NCBI RefSeq assembly: GCF_021173085.1
Contig: NZ_CP076413.1
Location: 2,170,001-2,234,000, forward strand
Length of the DNA: 64,000 bases
Direction: 5' to 3'
Source of the DNA: Ralstonia wenshanensis
GTDB lineage: Bacteria > Pseudomonadota > Gammaproteobacteria > Burkholderiales > Burkholderiaceae
Part shown: positions 26,286 to 34,054 of the stretch, in pieces
How positions within the stretch are numbered: position 1 is the stretch's first letter
How the letters are laid out: each line of letters begins with the position of its first letter
The notes under the pieces: model-generated
Seen by the model: the letters and a program-made list of their open reading frames with translations, nothing else
Told to the model about the DNA's origin: nothing
The model's database searches: none
Translations under genes and position numbers: made by a program

Positions 26286-27881
26286 TCACTGGACGAATGC
26301 ACCGACCGTGAAGAACGGGTTGTACTTGTTGTTGTTCATGAGCATCGCGTACACGTTGCCCACCTTGACCGCCACGCCCGTATCGCCCGCCTTGAACAGC
26401 GCAACGTTGCCGCTGGCGCCCTGCGCGTTGAAATCGTTCTGCGCGGTCACGATCAACTTGCCCGGCGAGCTTTGCGTGTAGTCGAGCCCGAACTGCGCCG
26501 TCACACGTGACGTAAGCGGGTTGATGAAGGCGGCGGTGCCGTTCTGGAACAGCGTCGAGGTGTAGTTGGCGGCCAGCGACGACACGGCTGTGCCGTCGCT
26601 GCAGTTGCCGGCATTGGCGTGGAAGAAGCCACCGCTGAAGGAGCCCGACAGTTCCGGGTGATCGATCGTCGCGTTCAAGCCGTTGCCGCTGGCAGGCGCA
26701 CCGCTCGGCCCGTTGTTGGTGACCACGCCGCAAGCCGAGCCGCTGGTCGCCCCGACATAGCCACCCTTGAGCGCGTTGGCCGGGATCGCCGTTGCGGGCG
26801 ACAGGATCGAGATACCGATCTGGTCATCCGCCACCGAAGCCAGCAGGTTCGCGGCATCGCTATGCGAGTAGCCGACACGGATCACCACCGGTACCACCTG
26901 GCCGTTGAGCTTGCCGGCAATCAGAATGCCCTTGGCCTGGCTCGGCGCCAGCAGCACCAGCGGCGAGACCTGGCCCACATACGGATACGGCACGCTGCTG
27001 CTGGTCGGGTTGCTGACGAACACGTTGTCCTGCGAGCCATCGGCGTTCTGACGCAGCGTCCACGGCGTGCCAGTCGTGTGGCAGGAATAGTCGATCCCTT
27101 CCGCCGTACACGTGCCGTCGGCATTCAACGTTTGCGTCCAGTTGACGGCATCGGGTTGCCAGCCTTGCGGCGCCGAGGTCTGGTTGCCCGACCCCGTGGG
27201 TGTGACATGCACGCCAACCTGGTTGTAGCGCCCCGCCACCTGCGAAAAATCCGTCACCGTCTCGGAGAAGCCCAGGAACGGATAGAAATCGAACGTGCGC
27301 GAAGGCACCGCGCCAATCACGACGCCCGGAATCGGCTGGATGCCATCGAACTGGATCGTCGCCCCCGGAATGCCGCCACCCACGATGCCCTGACCGACAA
27401 ACAGCATCGGTGGGTCTTGCGGATTGACGGTGATCGCGTAGCTGTTGTCCGCCGTCTTGCCCGACTGCAGCACGAAGGCGCAGCGGTTCTGCTCGGGCGT
27501 CGGCAAGTTGGTCGGATGGACGAACGTACCGTCGATGGTCAACCCCTTGCGGGTCGTGTTGATCTGCCCCGCCGAAGTCGGCACCGACGACTCCAGAAAC
27601 TGCATCTGGTACGTGTTCTTGCTCGTATCGAACTTGACCTTGATGTACTCGCCGCTGCCGGAGCCGCCGGTGTACGTGGTCGTGTAGTCGAGCGCCGCCG
27701 GGCACAGACTGGTCGGCGTGCTGGGCGTGGTAACCGCTCCGCTCGGCGGGCAGGAACTGCCCGAACACTGCGCTACATCGGACGAGCCGGGGTCATCCGC
27801 CCCGCCACACCCGCCAATGAACGGCATGGCCACGATGCAACTGGTTGCCATGACAACAAAAAGATGACGTCGACTACCCAT
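26286..27881 (-). CDS. DUF2957 family lipoprotein (second paralog, longer)
   Basis: A 531-residue lipoprotein with lipobox IGGC (Cys25). It shares YTGGSGSGEYIKVKFDTSKNTYQMQFL, GIVGGGIPGATIQFDGI and the C-terminal NPFFTVGAFVQ with the gene downstream, so the pair arose by tandem duplication. It is about 110 residues longer, with extra segments near the N-terminus and a Gly/Ser/Ala/Asn-rich middle (SGNGLNATIDHPELSGSFSGG). Paired Cys residues occur in the middle (CTAEGIDYSC). A GAGGAG SD precedes the ATG. It is the first gene of the minus-strand envelope cluster, with a repeat-rich region upstream. Function unknown. Confidence 0.82.
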   Translation of the reverse strand: MGSRRHLFVVMATSCIVAMPFIGGCGGADDPGSSDVAQCSGSSCPPSGAVTTPSTPTSLCPAALDYTTTYTGGSGSGEYIKVKFDTSKNTYQMQFLESSVPTSAGQINTTRKGLTIDGTFVHPTNLPTPEQNRCAFVLQSGKTADNSYAITVNPQDPPMLFVGQGIVGGGIPGATIQFDGIQPIPGVVIGAVPSRTFDFYPFLGFSETVTDFSQVAGRYNQVGVHVTPTGSGNQTSAPQGWQPDAVNWTQTLNADGTCTAEGIDYSCHTTGTPWTLRQNADGSQDNVFVSNPTSSSVPYPYVGQVSPLVLLAPSQAKGILIAGKLNGQVVPVVIRVGYSHSDAANLLASVADDQIGISILSPATAIPANALKGGYVGATSGSACGVVTNNGPSGAPASGNGLNATIDHPELSGSFSGGFFHANAGNCSDGTAVSSLAANYTSTLFQNGTAAFINPLTSRVTAQFGLDYTQSSPGKLIVTAQNDFNAQGASGNVALFKAGDTGVAVKVGNVYAMLMNNNKYNPFFTVGAFVQ

Positions 27882-27957
27882 GGTTGTCTCCTCACGTTTT
27901 GGAACTTGTTGTGTTTTGGGCCGGCGAATGTGTGCAAGAGCCGGTCAATACCCCCGC

Positions 27958-28097
27958 CTGCCGGCGAACGACAGCCGGCAGCGCACGACCTGCCCAGTCG
28001 GCAGATCGACTTGCGAACTACAAAAACGACGGACGAGCTTTGGCCGCGTTACCCGATGGTTTGCCGGGTATCACGCAGATCGGCCGGGTGCCGATCT
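27958..28097. repeat. Cluster of three perfect inverted repeats
   Basis: CTGCCGGC/GCCGGCAG (27958-27981, 8-nt loop), TACCCG/CGGGTA (28050-28070, 9-nt loop) and AGATCGGC/GCCGATCT (28077-28097, 5-nt loop) lie within 140 bp upstream of the DUF2957 start. They are candidate operators or structures in the leader RNA. Confidence 0.6.
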
Positions 28098-28256
28098 CAA
28101 GAAATCGAGGTAACGCTGCTAGCGTGAACGAAGCTCGCCACCGCGGCTGCAGTGACGACGATGGCGATGACGCGCGGGGGCACGCGCAGAAGCGGAATGC
28201 TGGAAGGGCCCGTTTTGAATGCGTAACATCCTGTGTCTCCGAAGGTACGCTACTGG

Positions 28257-28313
28257 CTATTTACTTATCGTTATGGCCGAAACTATGGTCTGCTCAGAGT
28301 ATGAAGTAAATAG
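28257..28313. repeat. AT-rich 10-bp inverted repeat flanking 37 bp
   Basis: CTATTTACTT and AAGTAAATAG are exact reverse complements separated by 37 bp. The repeat is AT-rich in a GC-rich genome and lies outside any gene. Confidence 0.6.
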
Positions 28314-28378
28314 AGATTTCATTCAAAACAGCGACCGCAATCCCCCGCGCAAGCAGGCGCGGCGCGGTTTGGCGGGTT

Positions 28379-28442
28379 TTCAAACGAGGGAATGAAACGC
28401 CTTCGTTTGAAGCGTTTTAAACTCCCCCCTCCGATTGGGGGG
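28379..28442. repeat. Two adjacent hairpins, possible small RNA or element remnant
   Basis: TTCAAACGA/TCGTTTGAA (9-bp stem) is followed by CCCCCC/GGGGGG around TCCGATT. AAACGC in the first loop could pair instead with GCGTTT just after it, giving a mutually exclusive fold. Confidence 0.45.
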
Positions 28443-28618
28443 AATGTCCACGCACCGCTGCGTTATTCAATTATTTCGAAATGAATATATTTCGCCGAAA
28501 CTCACTGGCTTAGCAAAATACGATCCCGCGACAATAACGCGCGCAACGCGAGAGAAAGCCGCCAGATAAAAAGGGTGCGCAAACGCGGGGGAAGGGAAAA
28601 ACGGCGGGAAAAGAAAGA

Positions 28619-28706
28619 TGGTGGGCCGGGTGGGATTCGAACCCACGGTGTCCTTTCGGAGGCGGATTATGAGTCCGCTGCCTGCAACCAGCACGGCGTC
28701 CGGCCC
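28619..28706 (-). tRNA. tRNA with CAT anticodon and class II (long variable arm) architecture
   Basis: An 88-nt tRNA including an encoded CCA. The acceptor stem GGGCCGG/CCGGCCC is perfect, the anticodon stem is GCGGA/TCCGC around loop CTCATAA (anticodon CAT), and the T arm is GTGGG-TTCGAAT-CCCAC. Between the anticodon and T stems lie about 15 nt able to fold as TCC-GAAA-GGA, so it is class II in shape. The D arm (GCC...GGC, 3 bp) resembles serine tRNAs. CAT would normally mean Met, initiator Met or lysidine-modified Ile2, none of which has a long arm. Position 73 is A. Positions 8 and 14 read A and T, the reverse of the usual T8-A14. Identity is unresolved. Confidence 0.85.
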
Positions 28707-28716
28707 TGTGAAACAG

Positions 28717-28746
28717 GAAAAAAAGAGACCCGGCGCTTAGGCCGGG
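28717..28746 (-). terminator. Intrinsic terminator of rpoD
   Basis: On the minus strand CCCGGC and GCCGGG pair around a 6-nt loop and are followed by TCTCTTTTTTTCC. It lies only 10 bp before the tRNA. A second hairpin (AGTGGGC/GCCCACT, 28770-28787) sits nearer the rpoD stop but has a weaker T tract. Confidence 0.8.
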
Positions 28747-28814
28747 CCTGGTGCGGGATTTTACCTGAAAGTGGGCGCAAGCCCACTCGGAAAATCGCCT
28801 GCTTCGCTACAGAA

Positions 28815-31451
28815 TCAGCTCCCCTCGAGGAAGCTCTTCAGCTTGTCGGAACGGCTCGGATGGCGCAGCTTGCGCAGTGCCTTCGCCTCGATCTGACGGA
28901 TACGCTCGCGGGTCACGTCGAACTGCTTGCCGACTTCTTCCAGCGTGTGGTCGGTGCTCATTTCGATACCGAAACGCATGCGCAGCACCTTGGCTTCGCG
29001 CGGCGTCAGCGAATCCAGCACGTCCTTCACCACGCCGCGCATGGAGCCATGCAGCGCCGCTTCGGCCGGAGCCAGCGTGTTCGTGTCCTCGATGAAATCG
29101 CCCAGATGGGAGTCGTCGTCGTCACCGATCGGCGTTTCCATGGAGATCGGCTCCTTCGCGATCTTCATGATCTTGCGGATCTTGTCTTCCGGCATCTCCA
29201 TCTTCTCGGCCAGCGTTGCCGGATCCGGCTCGTTGCCGGTTTCCTGCAGGATCTGACGCGAGATGCGGTTCATCTTGTTGATCGTCTCGATCATGTGCAC
29301 CGGAATACGGATGGTGCGCGCCTGATCGGCGATCGAACGCGTGATGGCCTGACGGATCCACCACGTGGCGTACGTCGAGAACTTGTAGCCGCGGCGGTAT
29401 TCGAACTTGTCCACTGCCTTCATCAGGCCGATGTTGCCTTCCTGAATCAGGTCGAGGAACTGCAGACCGCGGTTCGTGTACTTCTTGGCGATCGAGATCA
29501 CCAGACGCAGGTTGGCCTCGGTCATCTCGCGCTTGGCCTCACGGGCGCGGCGCTCGCCTTCCGACATCTTGCGGTTGACGTCCTTCAGCTCGGTCAGCGG
29601 CAGCACCACGCGGGCCTGCAGGTCGATCAGCTTTTGCTGCAGTTCGTGCACGGCCGGCACGTTGCGCTCGACGATGGTGCTGTACGGCTTGCCGTCAGCC
29701 ACCACGGTCTCGATCCACTTCAGGTTGGTCTCGTTGCCCGGGAAGCGCGCAACGAAGTCGCCGCGCGGCATGCCGCACTTGTCGACCACGATGTTCAGGA
29801 TGGCGCGCTCGAGCTTGCGGACTTCGTCCACCTGGCCGCGCAGCGTGTCGCACAGGCGCTCGACGTTGCGTGCCGTGAAGCGGATCGTCATCAGCTCGGC
29901 CTGGATGGCTTCCTGCGCCTTCACGTAAGGCTTGGACTTGTAGCCTTCCTTCTCGAACGCACGACGCATCTTGTCGAACTGCTCGCCGATCACACCAAAC
30001 TTGACCAGCGCAGCCTGCTTGAGCTCTTCGAGTTGACGGGCCGAAGCTGCGGCGGCGCCAGCACCTTCATCGTCCTCGTCTTCCTCTTCGTCGCCCTCTT
30101 CTTCGGCTTCCTCTTCCTCGAATTCCTCTTCTTCCTCGGCAGCAGCGGCTGCATCGGCTTCAGCGTTCGGGTCGATCAGGCCATCGATGTACTCGTCGAT
30201 CTTGGCTTCATCGTTGGCCACGCGCTCGCCCATGGCGAGGATTTCAGAGATGGTGACCGGGCACGCCGAGATGGCCATGACCATGTCCTTCAGGCCGGCT
30301 TCGATGCGCTTGGCGATCACGATTTCGCCTTCGCGCGTCAGCAGCTCGACCGTGCCCATTTCGCGCATGTACATGCGCACCGGGTCGGTCGTGCGGCCGA
30401 ATTCGGAGTCAACCGTCGACAGCGCGGCTTCGGCTTCTTCTTCAGCCTCTTCTTCCGTGGTCACGGAAGGCGCGTTGTCGTTCAGGAGCAGCGTTTCGGC
30501 GTCCGGCGCCTGCTCGTACACGGCAACGCCGATGTCGTTGAGCGTGGCGACCAACGTTTCCAGCGACTCCACGTCGACCATGTCGTCGGGGAGGTGGTCG
30601 TTGATTTCGGCGTAGGTCAGGTAGCCGCGCGATTTGCCCAGCTTGATCAGCGCCTTGAGCTTCTGGCGGCGGGCCTCGAGCTCTTCTTCCGAACCGCCTT
30701 GCTGCGAGGCAGCGAATTCCTTGAGCAGGGCTTTTTCCTTGGCCTTGCGGTCACGGGCCTTCAGCTTTTCGGTTTTCGGTGCCGGAGCGGCGGGGGTGTC
30801 AAATTCTTCAGTCACGTCCGTGCTGCTGTCGTCGTCTGCCTGCGTCTCTGCCTTGGGCTTGCGGCCGCGCTTCTTGGGCTCGGCTGCTGCCTCGGCGCGG
30901 GGCGCGGGAGGAGTTGTGGGGGTGGCCTCTGCCTGGGCGGTGCGCTTGGTGTCTTCCGCGGTCGCCTTGGCTGGCTTGGCTGCGGTGCTGGTACGAGCAG
31001 TACCCGTCTTGGTTGCGCTTGCGCTGGCAGTGGTCTGCTTGCTCTCGACTTCGGTAACTTTCGATTTCGCCACGGTGGTTGTCTTGCCCTTGAGTGCGAC
31101 GGAAGCGGCTGTGCCGCCAGGTCTGGCGCTCGTGCTCATCGACGTCGAGACCTTGCCTGAGGTTGAAGATTGGATCACGCCCTTTGTGCGCGCTGTCGGT
31201 TTGACAGTCTTGGCGGCGACAGCGATATCGGCGGTCTGGCGCGGCTGGGTTTTCCCCGTCTTTGCCGGCGCAGTGGCCTTCACTCCTGTCGATCCTGCCT
31301 GCCCCATATGGGTCCGACCATTCGCGACTTTCGCCGTTCCCGCTGGGGTCTTTCCTCCTCCCGAGCCGCGCGCCGATGAGGATCGCTTGGCAGAATCAGA
31401 AGCAGGACTGGCCTTGGAACCGGCCTTCGCGGAGGTCTTCACCTTCACCAT
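28815..31451 (-). CDS. rpoD: RNA polymerase primary sigma factor RpoD (sigma70)
   Basis: An 878-residue housekeeping sigma factor. Region 1.1 begins near residue 265 ([23 protein letters not shown]). Regions 1.2-2 follow ([11 protein letters not shown]; then the -10-recognising AYKF-type block [16 protein letters not shown]), then 3 and 4 with the -35 helix-turn-helix [20 protein letters not shown]. Before 1.1 there are about 250 Lys/Ala/Thr/Ser-rich disordered residues with an AT-hook-like KKRGRKPK, and an acidic Glu/Asp run interrupts the non-conserved region. Starts at GTG codons 2 and 4 codons upstream are possible. The gene follows dnaG in the usual order. Confidence 0.96.
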   Translation of the reverse strand: MVKVKTSAKAGSKASPASDSAKRSSSARGSGGGKTPAGTAKVANGRTHMGQAGSTGVKATAPAKTGKTQPRQTADIAVAAKTVKPTARTKGVIQSSTSGKVSTSMSTSARPGGTAASVALKGKTTTVAKSKVTEVESKQTTASASATKTGTARTSTAAKPAKATAEDTKRTAQAEATPTTPPAPRAEAAAEPKKRGRKPKAETQADDDSSTDVTEEFDTPAAPAPKTEKLKARDRKAKEKALLKEFAASQQGGSEEELEARRQKLKALIKLGKSRGYLTYAEINDHLPDDMVDVESLETLVATLNDIGVAVYEQAPDAETLLLNDNAPSVTTEEEAEEEAEAALSTVDSEFGRTTDPVRMYMREMGTVELLTREGEIVIAKRIEAGLKDMVMAISACPVTISEILAMGERVANDEAKIDEYIDGLIDPNAEADAAAAAEEEEEFEEEEAEEEGDEEEDEDDEGAGAAAASARQLEELKQAALVKFGVIGEQFDKMRRAFEKEGYKSKPYVKAQEAIQAELMTIRFTARNVERLCDTLRGQVDEVRKLERAILNIVVDKCGMPRGDFVARFPGNETNLKWIETVVADGKPYSTIVERNVPAVHELQQKLIDLQARVVLPLTELKDVNRKMSEGERRAREAKREMTEANLRLVISIAKKYTNRGLQFLDLIQEGNIGLMKAVDKFEYRRGYKFSTYATWWIRQAITRSIADQARTIRIPVHMIETINKMNRISRQILQETGNEPDPATLAEKMEMPEDKIRKIMKIAKEPISMETPIGDDDDSHLGDFIEDTNTLAPAEAALHGSMRGVVKDVLDSLTPREAKVLRMRFGIEMSTDHTLEEVGKQFDVTRERIRQIEAKALRKLRHPSRSDKLKSFLEGS

Positions 31452-31620
31452 GGGCACGCTCACTCCCCCAAAAATGGGAAAAAGGACTTGCAATCCAAAC
31501 CGGCTATTCTAGCACGCCAGACCCAGCCGGTCTAAACGAAAATCGGGTTTTCGCCTGAAAAATCAAGGGGCTAACCGCAATTGCCCGCCCCGCTTGGCGG
31601 TGGGCTCTGCGGCCGATGCG

Positions 31621-33432
31621 CTACACGAGCTGTCGACGGCGGCTGATTTCGCCCACGAGCCAGCGCATGCGCTCCTTGTCGTCGTCGCCGGCATGGCCGG
31701 CTTCCATCTTGCGCTGCAACATCTCCAGCTCGCGTTTGAGTGGCTCGGCGAGCATCTTCTGCACGGCGGTATCGAATTCGGAAATGGCCGGTTCCAGCTC
31801 GATGTCATCCTGGAGCACGGCGGTACGCAGCGCGGCAAAAGCTTCGGCCTGGGGCGTCTGGCCCAGTCGCTCGACAAAGGCCCCGAAATGCACTTCCGGG
31901 CCGACAGCATCGCATTCGGCCAGCAAACCCGCCAACACCTCACCTTGGGGCAATTGTGGTGCAGTCAACTGGGTACGGGCATCGGCGTCGAGCCGGGCGG
32001 CCAGTGCGGGATAGCGCATGAGCAGGCGAAGCACCTTCTGCTCCAAGGCGGTGGGTGCCGTGCGCGCCACGCGCGGACGCTTTTGGGTCATACGGCCCGC
32101 TTGGGCCGGGTCGCTGCGAAGCCCGCATAGCGCCTCGATGTCGGCGGGCGTGGTGCCTGTCATGTCGGCCAGGCCCCGCACGATCTGCAGGCGCAGGCCC
32201 CCGGCGGGCATGGCACTCAGCAGCGGCTTGGCCTCGTATTGCGCGCGGGCACGCCCCTCGGGTTGACGCAGGTCGAGGTCTTCCGTCACGGCCTGCAGCA
32301 AGAAGCGCGACAGCGGCATGGCGTTGTGCACTTCACGGGCGAAGGCCTCGGTGCCCTCTTCACGCACGAAGCTATCCGGATCGTGTTCGGCGGGCAGGAA
32401 GAGGAACTTGATTGTCTTGTTGTCGGTCGCGTGCGGCAGGCAGGCTTCAAGGGCGCGACGTGCGGCCCGGCGCCCGGCGCTGTCTCCGTCAAACGAAAAG
32501 ATGACGGTATCGACCTGCCGCAACAGCTTCTGCACGTGGACAGGCGTACAGGCCGTGCCCAGCGTCGCCACTGCATTGGCAAACCCGAGCTGCGCCAGCG
32601 CGACGACGTCCATATAGCCTTCCACGACCAGCACATAGTCGAACTCGCGGATGGCGTTGCGCGCCTCGAACAGGCCGTACAGCTCGGTGCCCTTGCTGAA
32701 CAGCGGCGTTTCGGGGGAATTGAGATATTTCGGCTCGCCCTGCCCCAGCACCCGGCCGCCAAATCCGATCACCACGCCCTTGGTATTGCGGATCGGGAAC
32801 ATGATGCGATCGCGAAAGCGGTCGTAGCGGCGATGCGAGCCGTCGGCACTGGTCTTCTCGCTTTCGATGACCAGGCCGGCTTCGATGAGCGGTGCCGCAG
32901 TGGCGTCTTCGCGATACGGACCAAACACGGCTTCGAGCGATTGCCAGTCGTCCGGCGCATAGCCGAGGCCGAAGTGCGCGGCAATCTCGCCAGTCAGTCC
33001 GCGGCCTTTCAGGTATTGGATGGCGTTGGGTGCACTGCGCAGTTGCTTGCGATAGTGCTCGCAGGCGCGAGCCATGACGTCGCCCAGTGCGACAGTCTTG
33101 GCTTGCTGCTCGGCGCGTGCTGCAGGCGGCAAGCCACCGCGCTCTTCGGGCACCACCATACCGACGGATTGCGCGAGGTCCTTGATGGCCTCGACGTACG
33201 ATTGCCCGGAAAACTCCATCAGGAAGCCGATGGCCGAGCCGTGCGCGCCGCAGCCGAAGCAGTGATAGAACTGCTTGGTGGGCGACACCGAGAACGACGG
33301 CGACTTCTCGTTATGGAACGGGCACAGCCCCATGAAGTTGGCGCCGCCCTTCTTCAACTGCACGTAACGACCCACCACGTCGACGATATCGACGCGGTTG
33401 AGCAGGTCGTCAATGAACGGCTGCGGGATCAC
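31621..33432 (-). CDS. dnaG: DNA primase
   Basis: A 603-residue primase that lays RNA primers at the replication fork. The N-terminal CHC2 zinc finger is present (CPFHNEKSPSF, then CFGCG), residues about 38-65. The catalytic core follows with LGYAPDDW and the Toprim motif VVEGYMDVVALAQ near residue 270, then a divergent C-terminal helicase-interacting domain. It lies between yqeY and rpoD on one strand, the conserved macromolecular-synthesis arrangement. Its start is a clear ATG at MIPQPFIDDLL. Confidence 0.96.
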   Translation of the reverse strand: MIPQPFIDDLLNRVDIVDVVGRYVQLKKGGANFMGLCPFHNEKSPSFSVSPTKQFYHCFGCGAHGSAIGFLMEFSGQSYVEAIKDLAQSVGMVVPEERGGLPPAARAEQQAKTVALGDVMARACEHYRKQLRSAPNAIQYLKGRGLTGEIAAHFGLGYAPDDWQSLEAVFGPYREDATAAPLIEAGLVIESEKTSADGSHRRYDRFRDRIMFPIRNTKGVVIGFGGRVLGQGEPKYLNSPETPLFSKGTELYGLFEARNAIREFDYVLVVEGYMDVVALAQLGFANAVATLGTACTPVHVQKLLRQVDTVIFSFDGDSAGRRAARRALEACLPHATDNKTIKFLFLPAEHDPDSFVREEGTEAFAREVHNAMPLSRFLLQAVTEDLDLRQPEGRARAQYEAKPLLSAMPAGGLRLQIVRGLADMTGTTPADIEALCGLRSDPAQAGRMTQKRPRVARTAPTALEQKVLRLLMRYPALAARLDADARTQLTAPQLPQGEVLAGLLAECDAVGPEVHFGAFVERLGQTPQAEAFAALRTAVLQDDIELEPAISEFDTAVQKMLAEPLKRELEMLQRKMEAGHAGDDDKERMRWLVGEISRRRQLV

Positions 33433-33472
33433 GCGGGGTGTGCCCCTTGGATGCTGCGAGTGTGGTGGGGAT

Positions 33473-33931
33473 TCAGGCGCCGGTCAGGGCGGCCTTCACG
33501 CGGGCAGAGACCTGCGTCATGTCGGCGCGGCCGGCCAGGGCGGGCTTGAGGATGCCCATCACCTTGCCCATGTCTTGCGGGCCAGTTGCGCCAGCCTTGG
33601 CCACGGCGTCACGCACGGCGGCGTCAACTTCGGCTTCCGACAGTTGCGCGGGCATATAGACCTGCAGCACAGCCACCTCTGCCGCTTCCTTGGCAACGAG
33701 ATCGTCACGGCCGGCTTGCTCGAATGCGGTGATGGAATCCTTGCGCTGCTTCAGCATCTTGTCGATCACGGCCAGCACGGCAGCGTCATCCAGCTCGATG
33801 CGCTCATCCACCTCGCGCTGCTTGATGGCGGCCTGCAACAGGCGGATCGTGCCGAGACGATCCGCTTCCTTGGCGCGCATGGCCGCCTTCATGTCTTCCG
33901 TGATCTGTGCCTTGAGGGACAACTGCGACAT
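33473..33931 (-). CDS. yqeY: GatB/YqeY domain protein
   Basis: A 152-residue helical protein resembling the C-terminal tRNA-binding domain of GatB (KAQITEDMKAAMRAKEADRLGTIRLLQAAIKQREVDER; ending GRADMTQVSARVK). Free-standing copies may assist tRNA-dependent amidation, but this is not established. The longer frame upstream is rejected because the family starts at MSQLSLKAQI. It is just upstream of dnaG, as in many beta- and gammaproteobacteria. The usual rpsU gene is not found upstream; a terminator and another gene lie there instead. Confidence 0.92.
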   Translation of the reverse strand: MSQLSLKAQITEDMKAAMRAKEADRLGTIRLLQAAIKQREVDERIELDDAAVLAVIDKMLKQRKDSITAFEQAGRDDLVAKEAAEVAVLQVYMPAQLSEAEVDAAVRDAVAKAGATGPQDMGKVMGILKPALAGRADMTQVSARVKAALTGA

Positions 33932-33953
33932 TCCGAACTCCGATAAACGGCAA

Positions 33954-33983
33954 AACCCGCTTGGACGGTGGGCCCAGCGGGTT
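33954..33983 (-). terminator. Probable terminator of the HI0933-family gene
   Basis: On the minus strand AACCCGCT and AGCGGGTT form an 8-bp stem with a 14-nt loop, followed by TTGCCGTT. It separates the flavoprotein gene from yqeY. Confidence 0.55.
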
Positions 33984-34054
33984 GCAAACTTTGAAAAATG
34001 GATCACTGATCGTAGCACAGAACCCGAACAGTTCCAGGACCGAGCCGTGGGGGA

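Larger units (their letters stand above)
27882..28618. other. Gene-free region upstream of the DUF2957 genes and downstream of the tRNA
   Basis: I see no credible gene here. The half next to the DUF2957 genes holds three consecutive perfect inverted repeats. The half next to the tRNA is visibly richer in A and T than the rest of the window and holds a 10-bp inverted repeat, two further hairpins and the palindrome ATTTCGAAAT at 28473-28482. It probably contains the promoter of the envelope operon and may encode a small RNA or be a remnant of an element that used the tRNA end. Confidence 0.6.

Noticed and set aside
28379-28442. A CRISPR-like repeat unit
   Set aside because: There is one hairpin pair only, with no repeated units or spacers and no cas genes in the window.
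28575-31160. An 861-codon open frame on the plus strand
   Set aside because: Antisense to rpoD and running through the tRNA; repetitive His/Leu/Arg composition reflects the complement of rpoD codons.
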